Shown here piece after piece: positions 12,950 to 24,443 of a stretch of 64,000 nt of DNA. Numbering within the stretch: position 1 is the first letter of the stretch; the number at the start of each line of letters is the position of its first letter. Below the pieces are notes generated by a model. The model was not told where the DNA came from. It did not search any database and saw only the letters and a program-made list of their open reading frames with translations. This stretch comes from Copromyces sp. CBS 386.78 (taxonomy: Eukaryota > Ascomycota > Sordariomycetes > Sordariales > Sordariaceae): contig MU839172.1 of assembly GCA_030685235.1 (NCBI GenBank), positions 62,001-126,000 on the forward strand, written 5' to 3'. The translations under genes and the position numbers were made by a program.

Positions 12950-14350
12950 TTTACAATTACGGATAGAGCGGCGAAAGTTAGTAGCGTCGGTAAATTCGAA
13001 GGTAAAGGCCTTGCTAAATTAATTAAATAGGAGTATTTTAATATCCTCTTTAAAGGTAAGGCTATCTAAAGAATATTCGGGGCCGGAAAGGGCCGAATTG
13101 TTATTAGGGGTATCGTCGGAAGGGGGGATTTTTACCTAATTATTAATAGGCTAGGAGCTATATTTTTCGGCGAAGAGCGTACTACCCTTTTAACGGATCT
13201 TATATTTCTTATCCTTTAAAGGGCGGATTATTTCGCTACCCTCGTAGCGGGGGCGGATCGAATAATTATCGTACTTAAAATCGAAAGGGCTGTAGTAATT
13301 AACGTACTAAATATATTTATAGTATTCGCTATATTATTCGTAGCTATAGTAGTAGTATTAGGGTTTATAATTGTAAGTTCTATAATTATAGAAATCGAAA
13401 TATATTTTATATTAGTCGAAAGGACGGCGGTATTAAAGAAAGCAAAAAGGGAAGCTAATATCGAAAAGGCGGAAAGGCTTATTAACGGAGGTTTCGAAGG
13501 AAATAAATTATATAGTAATAACTTCGCTAAATTAATATTTAGAAGAGAGGTAGAAATTAATTAACTATTATTTAATTTAATTAAAAAAAATTCTTTTTAT
13601 AGTAAACGGAATATTAATATAAGTTATATTTAATTTAATAATTATAAAGATATTTTAAATAAAATAAATATACTACTTTTTTAAAACTTCTATTTGCGTA
13701 TAACTAAAATAATAGCCGATATTATTGCTATAATTTATAAGGACTTTATAAACGGCATCGTCCTTAAGGGTAATAGCGAAACCGGTAAGAATATCGATAT
13801 AAGTAATAAAATCTTTAGGAACGAAGTAAAGAAAGTTTTAAACTTCTTTATAGATAGTAAAAAGGCTATTACTTAAATATAGGGAATTATAGTCGAAGCG
13901 GAAGAAGATTCGGCCGTTGAATTAAGGCGCGGAGGTAGGGGTAGGGCCGTAGGAATTAAAATAAGAAGTGGAGCGGGAACTAGAGCGGGAAGTAGAATAG
14001 GAGCCGGAATGGGAAGTAGAACGGAACGACAAACAGGAATTAACTTTAACGTTTTTAATAGCGGTAACCTTTTAAATTATAATTTTTATAAAAGATACAT
14101 TCTTTCCGGCCGTAGGGGTAGGGTTTTAGGTAGGTAAGGTAAGGTCCCGGGTAAGTAAAATAAAATCGGGGGTAAATAAAGGCGGTAAATTAGCGGGGCT
14201 AGTAAAAAAGTTTTATATAGCGGTAATAATAGCCTGTACGAAGCGGTTGGCGATACGGTAATAAGTATTAAATTCGTAGTAGAAACGTGTAATTTCAATA
14301 TCGAAGGCGGCGGCGAAGGTAATATAAACTTAGGCTTTAATAAGAGCCTT
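12950..14350 (-). pseudogene. Probable remnant of LINE ORF1 (gag-like)
   Basis: Position 5' of ORF2 on the minus strand is where a LINE gag-like ORF1 belongs. Around 13320-13400 the minus reading is strikingly Tyr-rich, as expected if Cys and His codons of zinc knuckles were converted by RIP. I could not align a clean CCHC pattern, so this rests mainly on position. Confidence 0.35.
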
Positions 14351-14710
14351 TTTAATGAAAGTTCTTACGAAAGTAGAGATAGGGCCGAGGGTAGCGGTAT
14401 TATTAGGACGGTCTTCTTTATCTATAACGCGATACCTCTTACCGGAATTAGAAGGGATTTATTGCGCCGTTTAATTAGCGTAAGCGTACGGTTAAGCTAA
14501 AAACGAGCTTAATATTAGCGTAACTGGTATAATAGCCGGCGCCGGGGTTTTGGGACCTTTTAAGGGCGTTTGCGCGGATATATCGTCGTATTACTATTTG
14601 AAAAATCGACTGAAAAACGGTAATTTTCGTTGTTATTAAAGTTTTCGTAGTTGGGCTAGCGTTAGTACTAACACTTGGCGCTAAGACTGTTGGTTGCAAG
14701 GAGGAAGTTG

Positions 14711-14724
14711 GTCGGTACTGCGGT
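14711..14724. repeat. 14-bp direct repeat, right copy (putative target-site duplication)
   Basis: gtcggtactgcggt, an exact copy of 8598-8611 on the other side of the element, at its 5' (minus-strand) end. Confidence 0.7.
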
Positions 14725-17700
14725 GCAAGGTAGGACCAGAGGGCCAGATTTCTGACCACAAGTTACCCAAAGCTGTCTGCCACATGGCACCCAGAATGAC
14801 GCCCGAATGCTGTCGTGCCTCTCTGCAAGTCATGTTGCTTTCGAACGCTCATGGCCACTCATTGAATCCAACTTCACAGAATGCAACCCCCAGGACTTTT
14901 GGAGGGATGATGCCTCATCAAGACAAAAGCCTGGAACGGCCGCTGTTGCTCGTCGGTCTGGAGAATTGGAGCCTGAAATAGTCGCAAACTATCGACGGGA
15001 CGCTTTCTCTCCTCAGAGAAGGGATCGGACGGACCCATCAGAGGTTGCTGTTCTCCACCATCCCCAAATGAACGGCCCTCAACCGGCCCCCCTTTCCTGT
15101 TCCTTTTGGGAATGGCTTTCAAGCCGGCCGGTCATGGGGGTGAGAATGAGTCCCTTGAGGGGCAGTCAGGGGTTAGTCTATTGGTGGGTAACCGGACCCA
15201 GAAAAGGTCCCGTCACGATGCAGGGGCTTGATTGAGCCTCTCTCTCTGTCCGGTCTCTTTTTCTGGCCGGTCAGCTTTCTTGTCTCCAGATCGGAAACCG
15301 ATTTGCTGACAGAATGATATCTCTTGCTTTTCCATACAACCCACTACCTAGCATCGAGCAATTACCCACACCAGCAGCAAGCCAGGTGCGGATGAGAAGA
15401 GCCGTGTACTGTATGGGAATTCATCATCATGATACATGAGATCGCAGCCCAACGCATCAGTTCGTTCGGCTTCGGCCATGGCTGCCGATAGCCATTCCAT
15501 GAAACGCCCGCCGGCTCTTCAGGCAAACTTCTTCCACCACCCGTCGGGCTTCCCAAACTTTTTTTTTTTCAAAGGCTAATCGGAGACTCGGCGGCTCGTC
15601 CACCGTAACATCTGACCATCTAGCCGAAAAGGCCGTGTCGCAGGTTGAAGACCTGTCATGCATGTGCTACCGTTCTAGGTGCTGATTGCCTTCCACACAT
15701 GGAAAGAGAGAACAAAAATTTCCAACTTCCACAGGCCACAACACAGAGGCCACTCATCCAGCCGAAGTACATACTACTGTATCGAGGTTAGCAGAACTGC
15801 GCAAGTCTTCGCCCAAAGCCCAAAGGTTTCTGTCTGCTTCGCTCATGAGCAATACCAAGGCAACCGGATGCAACCATGATTATTATTTTTGGAGTCCTTC
15901 CGTCAACCGAAAACCCGATTAGACTGACCGCCAAGGCGGTTGGTGAGGCTCGTGATGTCCTCCTGCTTTGTGTGTGGGGATGGAAAATGGATATAGCTTT
16001 TGGCCCCATGTAAGTTGTTCCGGGAATAGTGTCATCAGCTGAAGAAACCTGGTCGCCGACCGTCCTCCATCTTCATTGAGATGGACGCTATGTTATCCAG
16101 ATCTCTCTCAGTGGAAAGCACATTGACCCCTCGTCAAGGAGCAAGCATCGAGATCGATCGGTCCGCTTGACTCGCCGAACATTTCTCCCTTATCAAAATT
16201 ATGGTTTATTACGTCTCTCAAGAACTTATACATATTCCAGAACAGAGCTGCTCGATACTGCCATGTACCCGTAAATAAAACGAGGCACATATCAAAGACA
16301 ATGATGAAGTTGGGCACCCCACAGATTGCCGGTGAATTCAGGTTTGTCAAACACTTTGAATCGTCTTTCCCGAAGAAACACAGATCTCTCGGCTGCGTAC
16401 AATCTAGCCCTGGTATGTTTGTTAGTTTGGTACAAAAAACGCCCAGTTCCACCTTTCGAGCTAGAGAGTGAAAAGGTATCCGGGCTTCGAGCGGATGGGT
16501 GCTGTAGGAGACTGCCTTCTTATATCTTCCTATCCTAAAGGGCCTTGAGAAGAGACGGAGAGAGGCATAAGAGGCTTCTGTGGCGTTTTTTACCCTGGTC
16601 ACAATGTCAGTGCCTTCAAACGAAAGCTAGAAGAAGGCCAATGAGAGCTCAATTTCTCCCCTATTCGACCTATATTCGAAGAACCAAACTAACAAACAAA
16701 CCAGTCTTATATTGTATATCCTCCATTTATTTTCAACGGTGCCTCACACTACCACACATACCACTCTCTGCGGCACCAAAATACCAAGCTTTGCTTTTCT
16801 TCCCTTACCCCGGCATGCTTCCGTATCACAAAAACCCCCTTTACCCCAGCCAGGAGTCCGGACTCCTTACCGTAAAACGTTTTTGTTCGGGAACAACGGG
16901 CGGAAGGGGGAGGAGAGAGTGAAACAACAGAGATGCTATGATACACAAAAATGTCTTGAGGAAAGAGAGGTACTGCATGCTTTTTTGTGCTTAACCTCGG
17001 ACACAGGAGAAGCAATCTGTGTAAGTGGGCACAAAAACATGTTTTCTCGAAGGAACAGCAACAAATTTCCCTCCTAATAGCCCTACAGTTATCGTCATCA
17101 ATTAGCAAAAGAAAAGAAAAGGGTACGAAGTACATACAAACGGCAAAAGTAAATATAGCATAAATAAGCCTATGATCGACGTACTATGTATAATGTTGTC
17201 TCAACATATATAAAGCAAATTGCTATTACATAGCCGACCGACGGGCCCGAGCTTACATTCATCTTGATTCATGTCCCTCGATGTCTGACAGACGGCAAGA
17301 AAAATTAGGGCGATTTCCCGGAATTCAAGATCAGCCAAATCCGGGGTGCTGGCAGAATCACCAATTCGTCCATTCATTTCCTCTGATGCCAAAACCTATG
17401 TCGAAGACACTATAACATATTCAGGTATACCCTCCCACCCATATCATCTTCGCACACAACAATTGAACAAGAAACCTGGTTTGAAAATTGGGAGTACATA
17501 CCTAACACAACCCCAGCGTCATAACAGGATCTCTAGGGTCTCAGGGCCCTCTCCCCTTCTTCACCGCAACATCAAAAATACTACTTCACCCACAACATCC
17601 CAAACATAACAAAGTAGTAGCCACATCATACCACATGGCGATATGGCGTGGTGTCACCTCATATCATGTAAATCATCATACCCGTCCTACCGTCAAGCTA

Positions 17701-17789
17701 ACAACGACATTGTTTCATCTCCTCCCCTTTTCGCCCATGAAGCAAGGGGCCATTACGGCATTAACGTGATGTTGTATGAGGCTTGAGGC

Positions 17790-17862
17790 TGTACTCGTCA
17801 GGGCTAGAAACGCCATTGCAAGCAATGGGTCCCAGAGGGCGTTTCTAGCCCAGACGAGTACA
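17790..17862. repeat. Near-perfect inverted repeat / hairpin, 25-bp arms
   Basis: Arms 17790-17814 and 17838-17862 are reverse complements at 24 of 25 positions (one central A/A mismatch), with a 23-nt loop. The core TAGAAACGCC pairs with GGCGTTTCTA. It is far from any gene I can call. It could fold as a small-RNA precursor or be the end of a short inverted-repeat element. Confidence 0.8.
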
Positions 17863-18350
17863 CAGGCCCCATTGCCTTTGCCATTAACATTGACACTCCC
17901 TTGTAGCTAGGTAGCGTTCCAGGTTGCCAAATTCACCTACATAGTAGTCTAGACACCGAAATCACGAGCGATGCCGACTGGAAGAAACGGAGATCAAAGA
18001 CGTAGGTAGAGCTGAGGCTGAAACTGGAGTTGAATTGGTCTTTGAGATACATACATATGTTTGCTTCACCGACAGGGGATTTTGGGTTTCCCATCTTGCT
18101 TTATCCAGTCCCAAGAGACCAATCCAGCCTCTGATACGTGTCGTAGTTGCTTTGGTAGAGGGTGCTCTGTAGGTGTTTGCGTTGCGTGCCCGAGAAGAAA
18201 ATAAAAGCGGTCAAAAAGCGCAAGTTCGCAACAGAACATGATACACAACACGGCATCCAGGTCCTTTCATGCGTAACAATTATACATACGCAGAAAGCCA
18301 AGTATTGGACAACAAGCGAAAGATATAAGCGATCCTACCATCACTAAACC

Positions 18351-18367
18351 AAAAAAAAAAAAAAAAA
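18351..18367. repeat. 17-nt A homopolymer
   Basis: Uninterrupted A run in the intergenic region downstream of TRAPPC13. Confidence 0.8.
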
Positions 18368-19170
18368 TCATATCAATCAACATACTGCATACATACCTAC
18401 CTTGCACACATCGATTGACAAGGTCGAATGTTCGTACATGAGCGGATGTTGGTTTCAAGTTGAAAAGTCCTGTCCTAGGACCCTGTGATGTTACACGAAG
18501 GGATAATCGAAGCCAGGATATCATTGTATCTGAGGTCCCCATTGCATGGTCATGGTTTCTTGACGAGTAGTTGGAATGGAATCAGGAACATCATTTCAAA
18601 TGAACAACCCGAAGTACGGGAACCGGTATATCTCCTGGTAAATCGCGGGGCAAACTAAACTCCCTGTCAAAAATGGTGTTTGGCGTTTCTTGGGTGGATG
18701 AGCTTCGTTGGATTCGTCTTCAAAGTTCCCGGAAACCTGAAAGATCGGAGTGTTTGGCATAAATCAGACAACGGGAGAACGCGAGACACACACGCAGAGA
18801 GAAAGAACGAAACGGCTCACCGTGTTCACCGCAAGAGCGAGATAACGCACTCCCTCGATGGCATCTACCCGCCTCCCTTTACCGACGCCACTGGCTAGTA
18901 GCAGACTTCCTGTCGTACGTAACAAAACGGATAGAAGTAAAGAGGCAATCTGCATGGCATCTGATATCAGTGTTTCCGCCTTTTCCGCCCTCCAGCAACA
19001 ACCAATTCATTGTGGGACAGGAAAAATAGATATGTAGTCGGCGCAAGCATGGATGGAATCTCGCTCGACGGGAAAGCTAGCCGTAGTACTATGTCCCAAA
19101 CACCACACCCACCACACTTTTCATCCCGCGGTCTCACACAGGGCTACCCACCAACCGACCGCTGCCGCTA

Positions 19171-20573
19171 TCATCGAGGCTTGAGATGCTTAGTCCCCAG
19201 TTTCAACGTCAACAACGACCCCCTATTACCCATCTCCGTCCTCCACGCAAGCGCCATGACTCCAAACTCTATCCTTCCATCCTTCTCCTCGACCTCAACC
19301 GGGTCCTCTTCTTCCTCTTGACCCTTCTCCTCAATGATGAAACACAACTGCTCCGACTCCCCAGGGTGCAAAAACGGTCGTCTAGGAGGCCCTTGACCTT
19401 GAACTTTTCCTTGCTGAGATATCCCCTTCCCCTCCTCCCCGGTGGTTGTTGCCCCTATCCCCGCCCAATTACAATCCCTCCACTTCAACCCCCTCTGCAC
19501 CTCTGCCAACTTGACCTTCTCTAGGAGTATCGCATCCTCGGAGCAATTCTCCAGCTGTGCTTCCAGCACCCATCTCCGCCTCTTTTTTCCCGCTTTACCA
19601 GGTACAGGTAAAGAAGGCAAAGGCCCGGCTTTGGTTCTAACAATCAACGACGGCTTGCAGATGAATTGGTACATCTTCCGAAACGCTCTCGTGCGCCCGC
19701 TGGTCTCGGTAGCTTCGTAGTACGACACTGTAACCCCCAAAACGTGGGTCCCTTCCTCTTTGAGACCGAAGTTGAGGATCTTTTGGAGGGTGGTATGGGG
19801 TGGGAGGAGGTCGAGGGTTGCTACTGTTTCTGTTTCTGTTTGTGCCTGTGTCTCTGATGTGTTATGGTTGTCCTCGCTACTCCCGGCGTTACTGGTGGTG
19901 ACGCTGTCGTTGTCGATATTCGATGACCCAGCATTATCATCACCTGCCGTATCAACCAGGACTAGCTTGGTAGATTGTCTCGAAGGAGTCTGCATCTCGG
20001 CTTCGATCTTGACGTCGCGGATCGTCTTCTTCACACCACTGGTGCCGTTCTCTCCGATCGGTGGGGCATTGTGGTTTGCGCATAGAGTGCAGCTGAATGT
20101 CTCGCCTACGTAGGCAGAGCCGAACGAGGGTGGGAGGTTGACGATAGGAGACAAGATGAAGGGCTCGGTGTTGTAGTATCCATCTCTGGTCCTTTCACCC
20201 CTTGCGCTTTCTGCTTCCTGTGCCTCTTCTCCATGTTTCTTGATCGGACCGAGCGGGCTATAGGCGAGCGATGCCGGTAGGGGTGGTAGATGGCGAGGTT
20301 GTGGAAGGACCGCGGGCGCGGGGCCGGCTATAGGAGAGGTCAAGGACTGCGGAATCACTGGAGGCTGGAGTGGGAACTGCGGCACCAGCGAGGGTCGGGA
20401 TAACCTTGAAGTTGAAGATCGGATGCCCGGATTAGCTACTCGACGAGAAGAGACCTAGAAATGATGCGACGGTAAGAAATCATCAGGAAACCAGACTTAA
20501 CTTACCTCAACACTTTGAGCGACACTGAATGCGGCTCCTTGACCTCATGCGAGGCGAATCGTTGGTGACTCAT
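19171..20573 (-). CDS. TRAPP complex subunit 13 homologue (TRAPPC13, DUF974)
   Basis: Two exons, 20573-20506 and 20404-19171, 433 residues. The first exon encodes MSHQRFASHEVKEPHSVSLK followed by VLR; splicing the 100-bp intron (GTAAGT...TTCAAG) rebuilds the family N-terminus VSLKVLRLSRPSL. An earlier acceptor (TTTCTAG) would lead to an in-frame stop and is rejected. The body contains YVGETFSCTLCANHN and later IRDVKIEAEMQTPSRQSTKL, characteristic of DUF974/TRAPPC13, and ends with the WRTEMGNRGSLLT strand typical of the family end. TRAPPC13 belongs to the TRAPP tethering complexes that act as Rab exchange factors in Golgi and autophagy traffic. A Ser/Thr/Glu-rich insert near residues 140-200 looks disordered. 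The start is chosen as the first ATG in frame with the conserved strand. Confidence 0.85.
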
Positions 20574-21780
20574 ATTCTCTTCAACAAAGAGGTTATCACC
20601 AGCTAATGACAGGATAGGTGTTGGACAACAGGTACTGGACAATACTGAAGTTACTTTGGTATAGTTCTGAAGAGATGGACTACCTACCGCTCGTGTCCCG
20701 TTTGGGGAACGTGAACGGGCGTAATGCCAAGCCGAAGCTACGGGCAGGTGTGGGCCACACAGGGAGCTTGGGTGGAGACCGAAACGCGTGCGGCAGGGAG
20801 ACCTGACTGTGAATTTCAGGGGTCGTTGTCACTGAACACCCGTTCCTGAATGCCTTCTGTTAAATCTACCTAGCTCTTCAGGTAGAGCAGCGTCTTGAAG
20901 CTGTTGTTGCTACGGCGACTATCACAAACAACAAAGTCATTGACAACGGCCCGGGCATTAATGCAACCAGTCGGGTGGTCTAGTTAAAATGTATTCGTTA
21001 TTTCCGCTATTTGTTTTCCTTTGTGCTGATACCCTCTGCTGAGATCTTGCTACCACCCATTAACGACAGACACTTACATGGGAGAAAGCGTAGAAGCTTG
21101 GGAGATATTGAAGCGCAAGCATTGATATGAAAGCCCGGCCAAGTGTACCAATTATTAGCATAACAACTCAGCCCTTTCAACCTGGAACTTGGACAAGGTC
21201 TGAGGATGTTGACTGTGCACATCGTTTTAGCAAACGAATCAAACATCTACCTACCTGGTCAAGCGTCCGTCTCAAACTCTTCGCCACTTCTGGACCTAGA
21301 CTTCAATAACAGCAGCATATGTAGAACCGAGGAGTCCAACTATGCGCTCGTGACATACCCAGTTCGGGGAAAGAGAAAAAACCTGTGCAGCATTGTTGGC
21401 CAAACGTCACAGAAACAAAGCTTTTTAGAGACGTCTTACATTGCCTCCCTTATCCGCATCACTCATCTGGGACCGCGTCGCTATTGTAATGAGTCAGTGT
21501 GCCACCACTTCGTCTTGTTTTATAAGTTTTAATCGGCCCTCGTTTGGGCGGCAGCCTAGTGTGATGAGATAATCCTGAACAATGAACAACAATCTTTACC
21601 CTTGGCCTCAGCCAACTTCTTTTTTTTATTAAATCCTTTGGAGTTCGTATCCCTGCCGAAGCATCAGCTGTAAGATAATGAAGGCTAAACACTAGGCCTA
21701 AGCACTCGCTGGCTTTTTGAGCTGCTGGGGTTGCCACTTCCAAGGTCGCTGGCTTTCCGAGCAGCTGGAGATGCCACTTT
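20574..21780. other. Intergenic: TRAPPC13 5' flank and KH-gene 3' flank
   Basis: About 1.2 kb between two minus-strand genes. It must carry the TRAPPC13 promoter and the KH-protein 3' UTR. No coding sequence or RNA gene recognised. Confidence 0.6.
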
Positions 21781-23847
21781 CTAGAGGCCAGGGGGCGGGG
21801 GGACCTGGAAGAGAGTTAGTTTGAGTTTATGATAATGACATGGAGCTTTACATACCGCGCTATATCCACCAGACGTTCCAGGAGGAGCGCCAGGCGGAGG
21901 TGGGGGAGGAGCAGCAGACGATGGGGGAGGGGGCGGAGGGGGAGCTGCTTCAGCAGGAGGCGGGGGTGGAGGAGATGCCGCAGCACCGGGGGCACCGGGG
22001 ACACCAGTAGCCGCAACAGCAGGAGTTACCTGTCCAGCCTGAGCAGCATACCACTGTTGATAAAGTTGAACATAGCTATTGAACGCTTAGCAAGCTATCA
22101 CTTTCAAAGGTCGGAATTCACTTACGCTTGGTATCCACCATATGCGGCGTATGGGTCAGCCGCACCAGCTGCAGCATAAGGATCAGCAGCGGCAGCGCCG
22201 CCGTAGTATTGGGCATATTGGGCAGCATAATCCGTCGTGGCCGCTGCAGGAGCCGTAGGAGTAGGGGGCGCGGCCGAAGGGCCACCACCAGGAGCAGGCG
22301 AGTTGTTGTAGCTGCTGTGGTGGCTGTTGTCGTGGTGCCCCCCATGATGGTGGTCTCTGTTGTTGTTATAGCCACGCCCGTGGTAAGAGTCGCCACCACC
22401 TCTGGGCTCACGCTCCCGATCACGGTAATCCCTAGGACCGTTATACTGACGGGGCGGGCGGCTCTTGAACTCTTCATACTGCTGCTTGACGTTCTCCATC
22501 AGGTCCTCGCAAAGTTCCTTGGCTTTCTCGACCATCTTGGGATCGGGCCCCGCGACATGCAAATACATTTCGTCCTCGCTCTCGCGGCCTGTTGATGCCT
22601 CAATGTAACCGGAGCCACGGCCCTTGATTTGAACGCGGCAGCCAGTCTCTTGCTGGATGTGCTTGACATAAGCGCCACCATGGCCAACCACCTGTGCGCG
22701 GAGGTTGAATCCTGATACGGGTTCAAGATTGATGGGGATCCTCTCTTCCGGCCATTTGCGCTAGTAGACATGTTAGCCCAGTTGGCAAAAGGTGAGGGTT
22801 TAACTTACACGGCCGTATTCATCGCGCTCGACCTGTTCCTGGTCCCTGCGGCGGAAACGGCGTTCGTCAACAAGCTGAGGAAGTTCCTGTTTCATCATTT
22901 CTTCGATCTTGGCGACGGCCTTTTCCAACCCTTCCTTGGTCGTGCTCGTGACATGCAAATACAGCGGGGGGTTCTAAAGTCAAAATACGTTAGCGATGGG
23001 CATTTGTAGGCCAGTCTAGAAAAGCAATCACATACCGCAGGTGTAGCCATGCTCTTGTCGGGGTAGTAGCTACCGCGAGTGGTGACATCTTGGAAAGAAA
23101 ACGGTCAATGAACAGTTCTCCAAACACATAGCGAATATAAAGGTGGGCATACCGGCACCAGTCTCATCTTTGATCTGTATTCAAGCAGGCAAGGTCAGCA
23201 GTTGCAAATGTGGATGGCCCTGTGCGAGCTATCGTGCCTCCTGTAAGCAAGAGTATCCCGCACAAGATTTCAGAAAACCAACGAAGAAGGCCACAAGAGA
23301 TGCGGCCTAGCGAGAGCTGACATGTGATCAGTGGGTTAACCAAGGGGTAATTACCATTTTCTGGGTCGAGCCCTTTGTCAGAAGATATCTGTTGCGAAGA
23401 TCGTTGACCTCGATATCCTTGATGAAGTCGCCGTCGGAAATGTACATCTCTCCATTGATGTTCGCGGGGGCGCTGCCTTCTCTAGTACCGGCAGATCGGA
23501 CGGGGGGAACATCGACGTGTTGAATTCCTTTGCGGGCCTGAAGCTGGGCTTGAATTCGTGCCGCAGCGGCAGCTACAAAATGGTTAGCAACGGCTCTTCT
23601 TGTATGTTTGTGTAGCGAATACATGCTTACCGGCAGCGGCAGCAGGGTCAACTGCTGGCTTTGTGGAATCGGGAGTTGCGCTATCACGGGGTTTCGAAAG
23701 AGGGCTGCGGTCACGATCCCGACCGGAGTCGGGCTTTCTCGCAGGAGGAGAACGAGATCGGCGGTCGAAGCGTGATACTCTCTTGGGTTCGGGCTCGGTT
23801 TGGTCAAAGCGAGAGCGCTTCGCGCTGCGGCGTTCAGCGTCGTCCAT
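21781..23847 (-). CDS. KH-domain RNA-binding protein, KHDC4/BLOM7-like
   Basis: Eight exons assembled by frame: 23847-23631, 23572-23355, 23174-23153, 23088-23036, 22973-22809, 22760-22126, 22075-21856 and 21804-21781; 517 residues. The N-terminus is Arg/Ser/Asp-rich (RS-like). It is followed by EVNDLRNRYLLTKGSTQKMI and KDETGADVTTRG, then LYLHVTSTTKEGLEKAV. The main KH region contains VVGHGGAYVKHIQQETGCRV then QIKGRGSGYIE, and LHVAGPDPKMVEKAKELCED. This order matches metazoan KHDC4 (BLOM7), a KH protein linked to the spliceosome. A DR/Gly-rich stretch, an Ala/Tyr-rich stretch and a polyproline tail follow, ending VPPPPGL. The third exon is only 22 nt and the last coding exon 24 nt. Likely nuclear, pre-mRNA splicing; function in fungi is inferred. 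It is transcribed divergently from the acetolactate synthase gene 1.6 kb away. Confidence 0.85.
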
Positions 23848-24390
23848 ATTGAGAAGGACTTGGTCGGGCGCCGGATCGAGTTGTGGAATGTGTCGAATAG
23901 GTTGCTAATCGAAGCGTGGTTTGTCGCGTCGAACAACGGAAATAATCAATGAATGTCTGATGAGTGAATGTCGGAAGTTCTTTTGAAGGCGAAAAAAAGA
24001 TATCGGGCCGCCTATGTTGATGACCGGTTGGAGTTGGACCCGTGACCTTTGAAGACCACAGGCAGTGCATGCGAGCTTGTCCCGTCGGGAAGGGTTGGCT
24101 GTGGAGATTCGTAGTGTGAAAATCCACGAGGCTACGAGACGTGGAGCGTTGGGCGCGCCCAGGCCAGCGCCAAGGTTGGTTGTGATTGGCTTTTGGACCC
24201 AACCCGCTGTGGGTCTTTCCCCGGTTTGGTGCTTTGGGCCCGGGCTTTCGGTCTCAGTCCGGGCCTGCAGACGATGGCAGAAAGTGGAAGCGGCAGGTAT
24301 CGTCGGGCCATGGAGGTGCACGGCGTCCAGTCCGGGTTGATATTCCGGAAAGTGCCCGACACTTCAATTTGCCAGTTTGTACAGTCAATA

Positions 24391-24443
24391 CCCCTGTTCC
24401 AGCAACACCTAAAATTTCGACCCAAGTGTTGCTGGAACAGGGG
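24391..24443. repeat. Inverted repeat, 18-bp perfect arms
   Basis: cccctgttccagcaacac at 24391-24408 is exactly reverse complementary to 24426-24443, with a 17-nt loop. The right arm is also a member of the TTGCTGNNACAGGGG repeat series that continues to 24726. Confidence 0.85.

Larger units (their letters stand above)
8611..14710 (-). mobile_element. RIP-degraded LINE (non-LTR) retrotransposon, Tad-like architecture
   Basis: About 6.1 kb of A+T-rich sequence (19 G/C in the 60 bases at 9001-9060) in which CpA and TpG are almost absent while TpA is very common and CpG survives. This is the signature of repeat-induced point mutation. Minus-strand reading shows, in one and the same frame, endonuclease, reverse transcriptase and RNase H landmarks. 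The 3' end lies at the left next to a (CAA)n-like tail, and a 14-bp direct repeat flanks the whole block. Non-LTR elements of Neurospora (Tad) are known to make target duplications of about this size, so a Tad-clade relative is the best guess. No intact ORF remains, so the copy is inactive. Such regions are typically methylated heterochromatin. Confidence 0.85.
14725..19170. other. 4.4-kb region with no supportable gene
   Basis: Normal base composition, unlike the neighbouring RIP block, but with no ORF of recognisable family, codon bias or clean exon chain. The longest minus-strand frame (about 16108-16602) lacks protein-like character. It holds the hairpin at 17790-17862 and a 17-nt A run at 18351-18367. 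It could contain long non-coding RNA or regulatory DNA. Confidence 0.5.

Noticed and set aside
13694..14298. Open frames inside the A+T-rich block
   Set aside because: They are short accidental frames in RIP-mutated DNA; the coherent coding signal is in another frame of the minus strand.
16108..16602. 164-codon minus-strand frame in the 14.7-19.2 kb gap
   Set aside because: Lacks an ATG-proximal context, codon bias and any recognisable motif.
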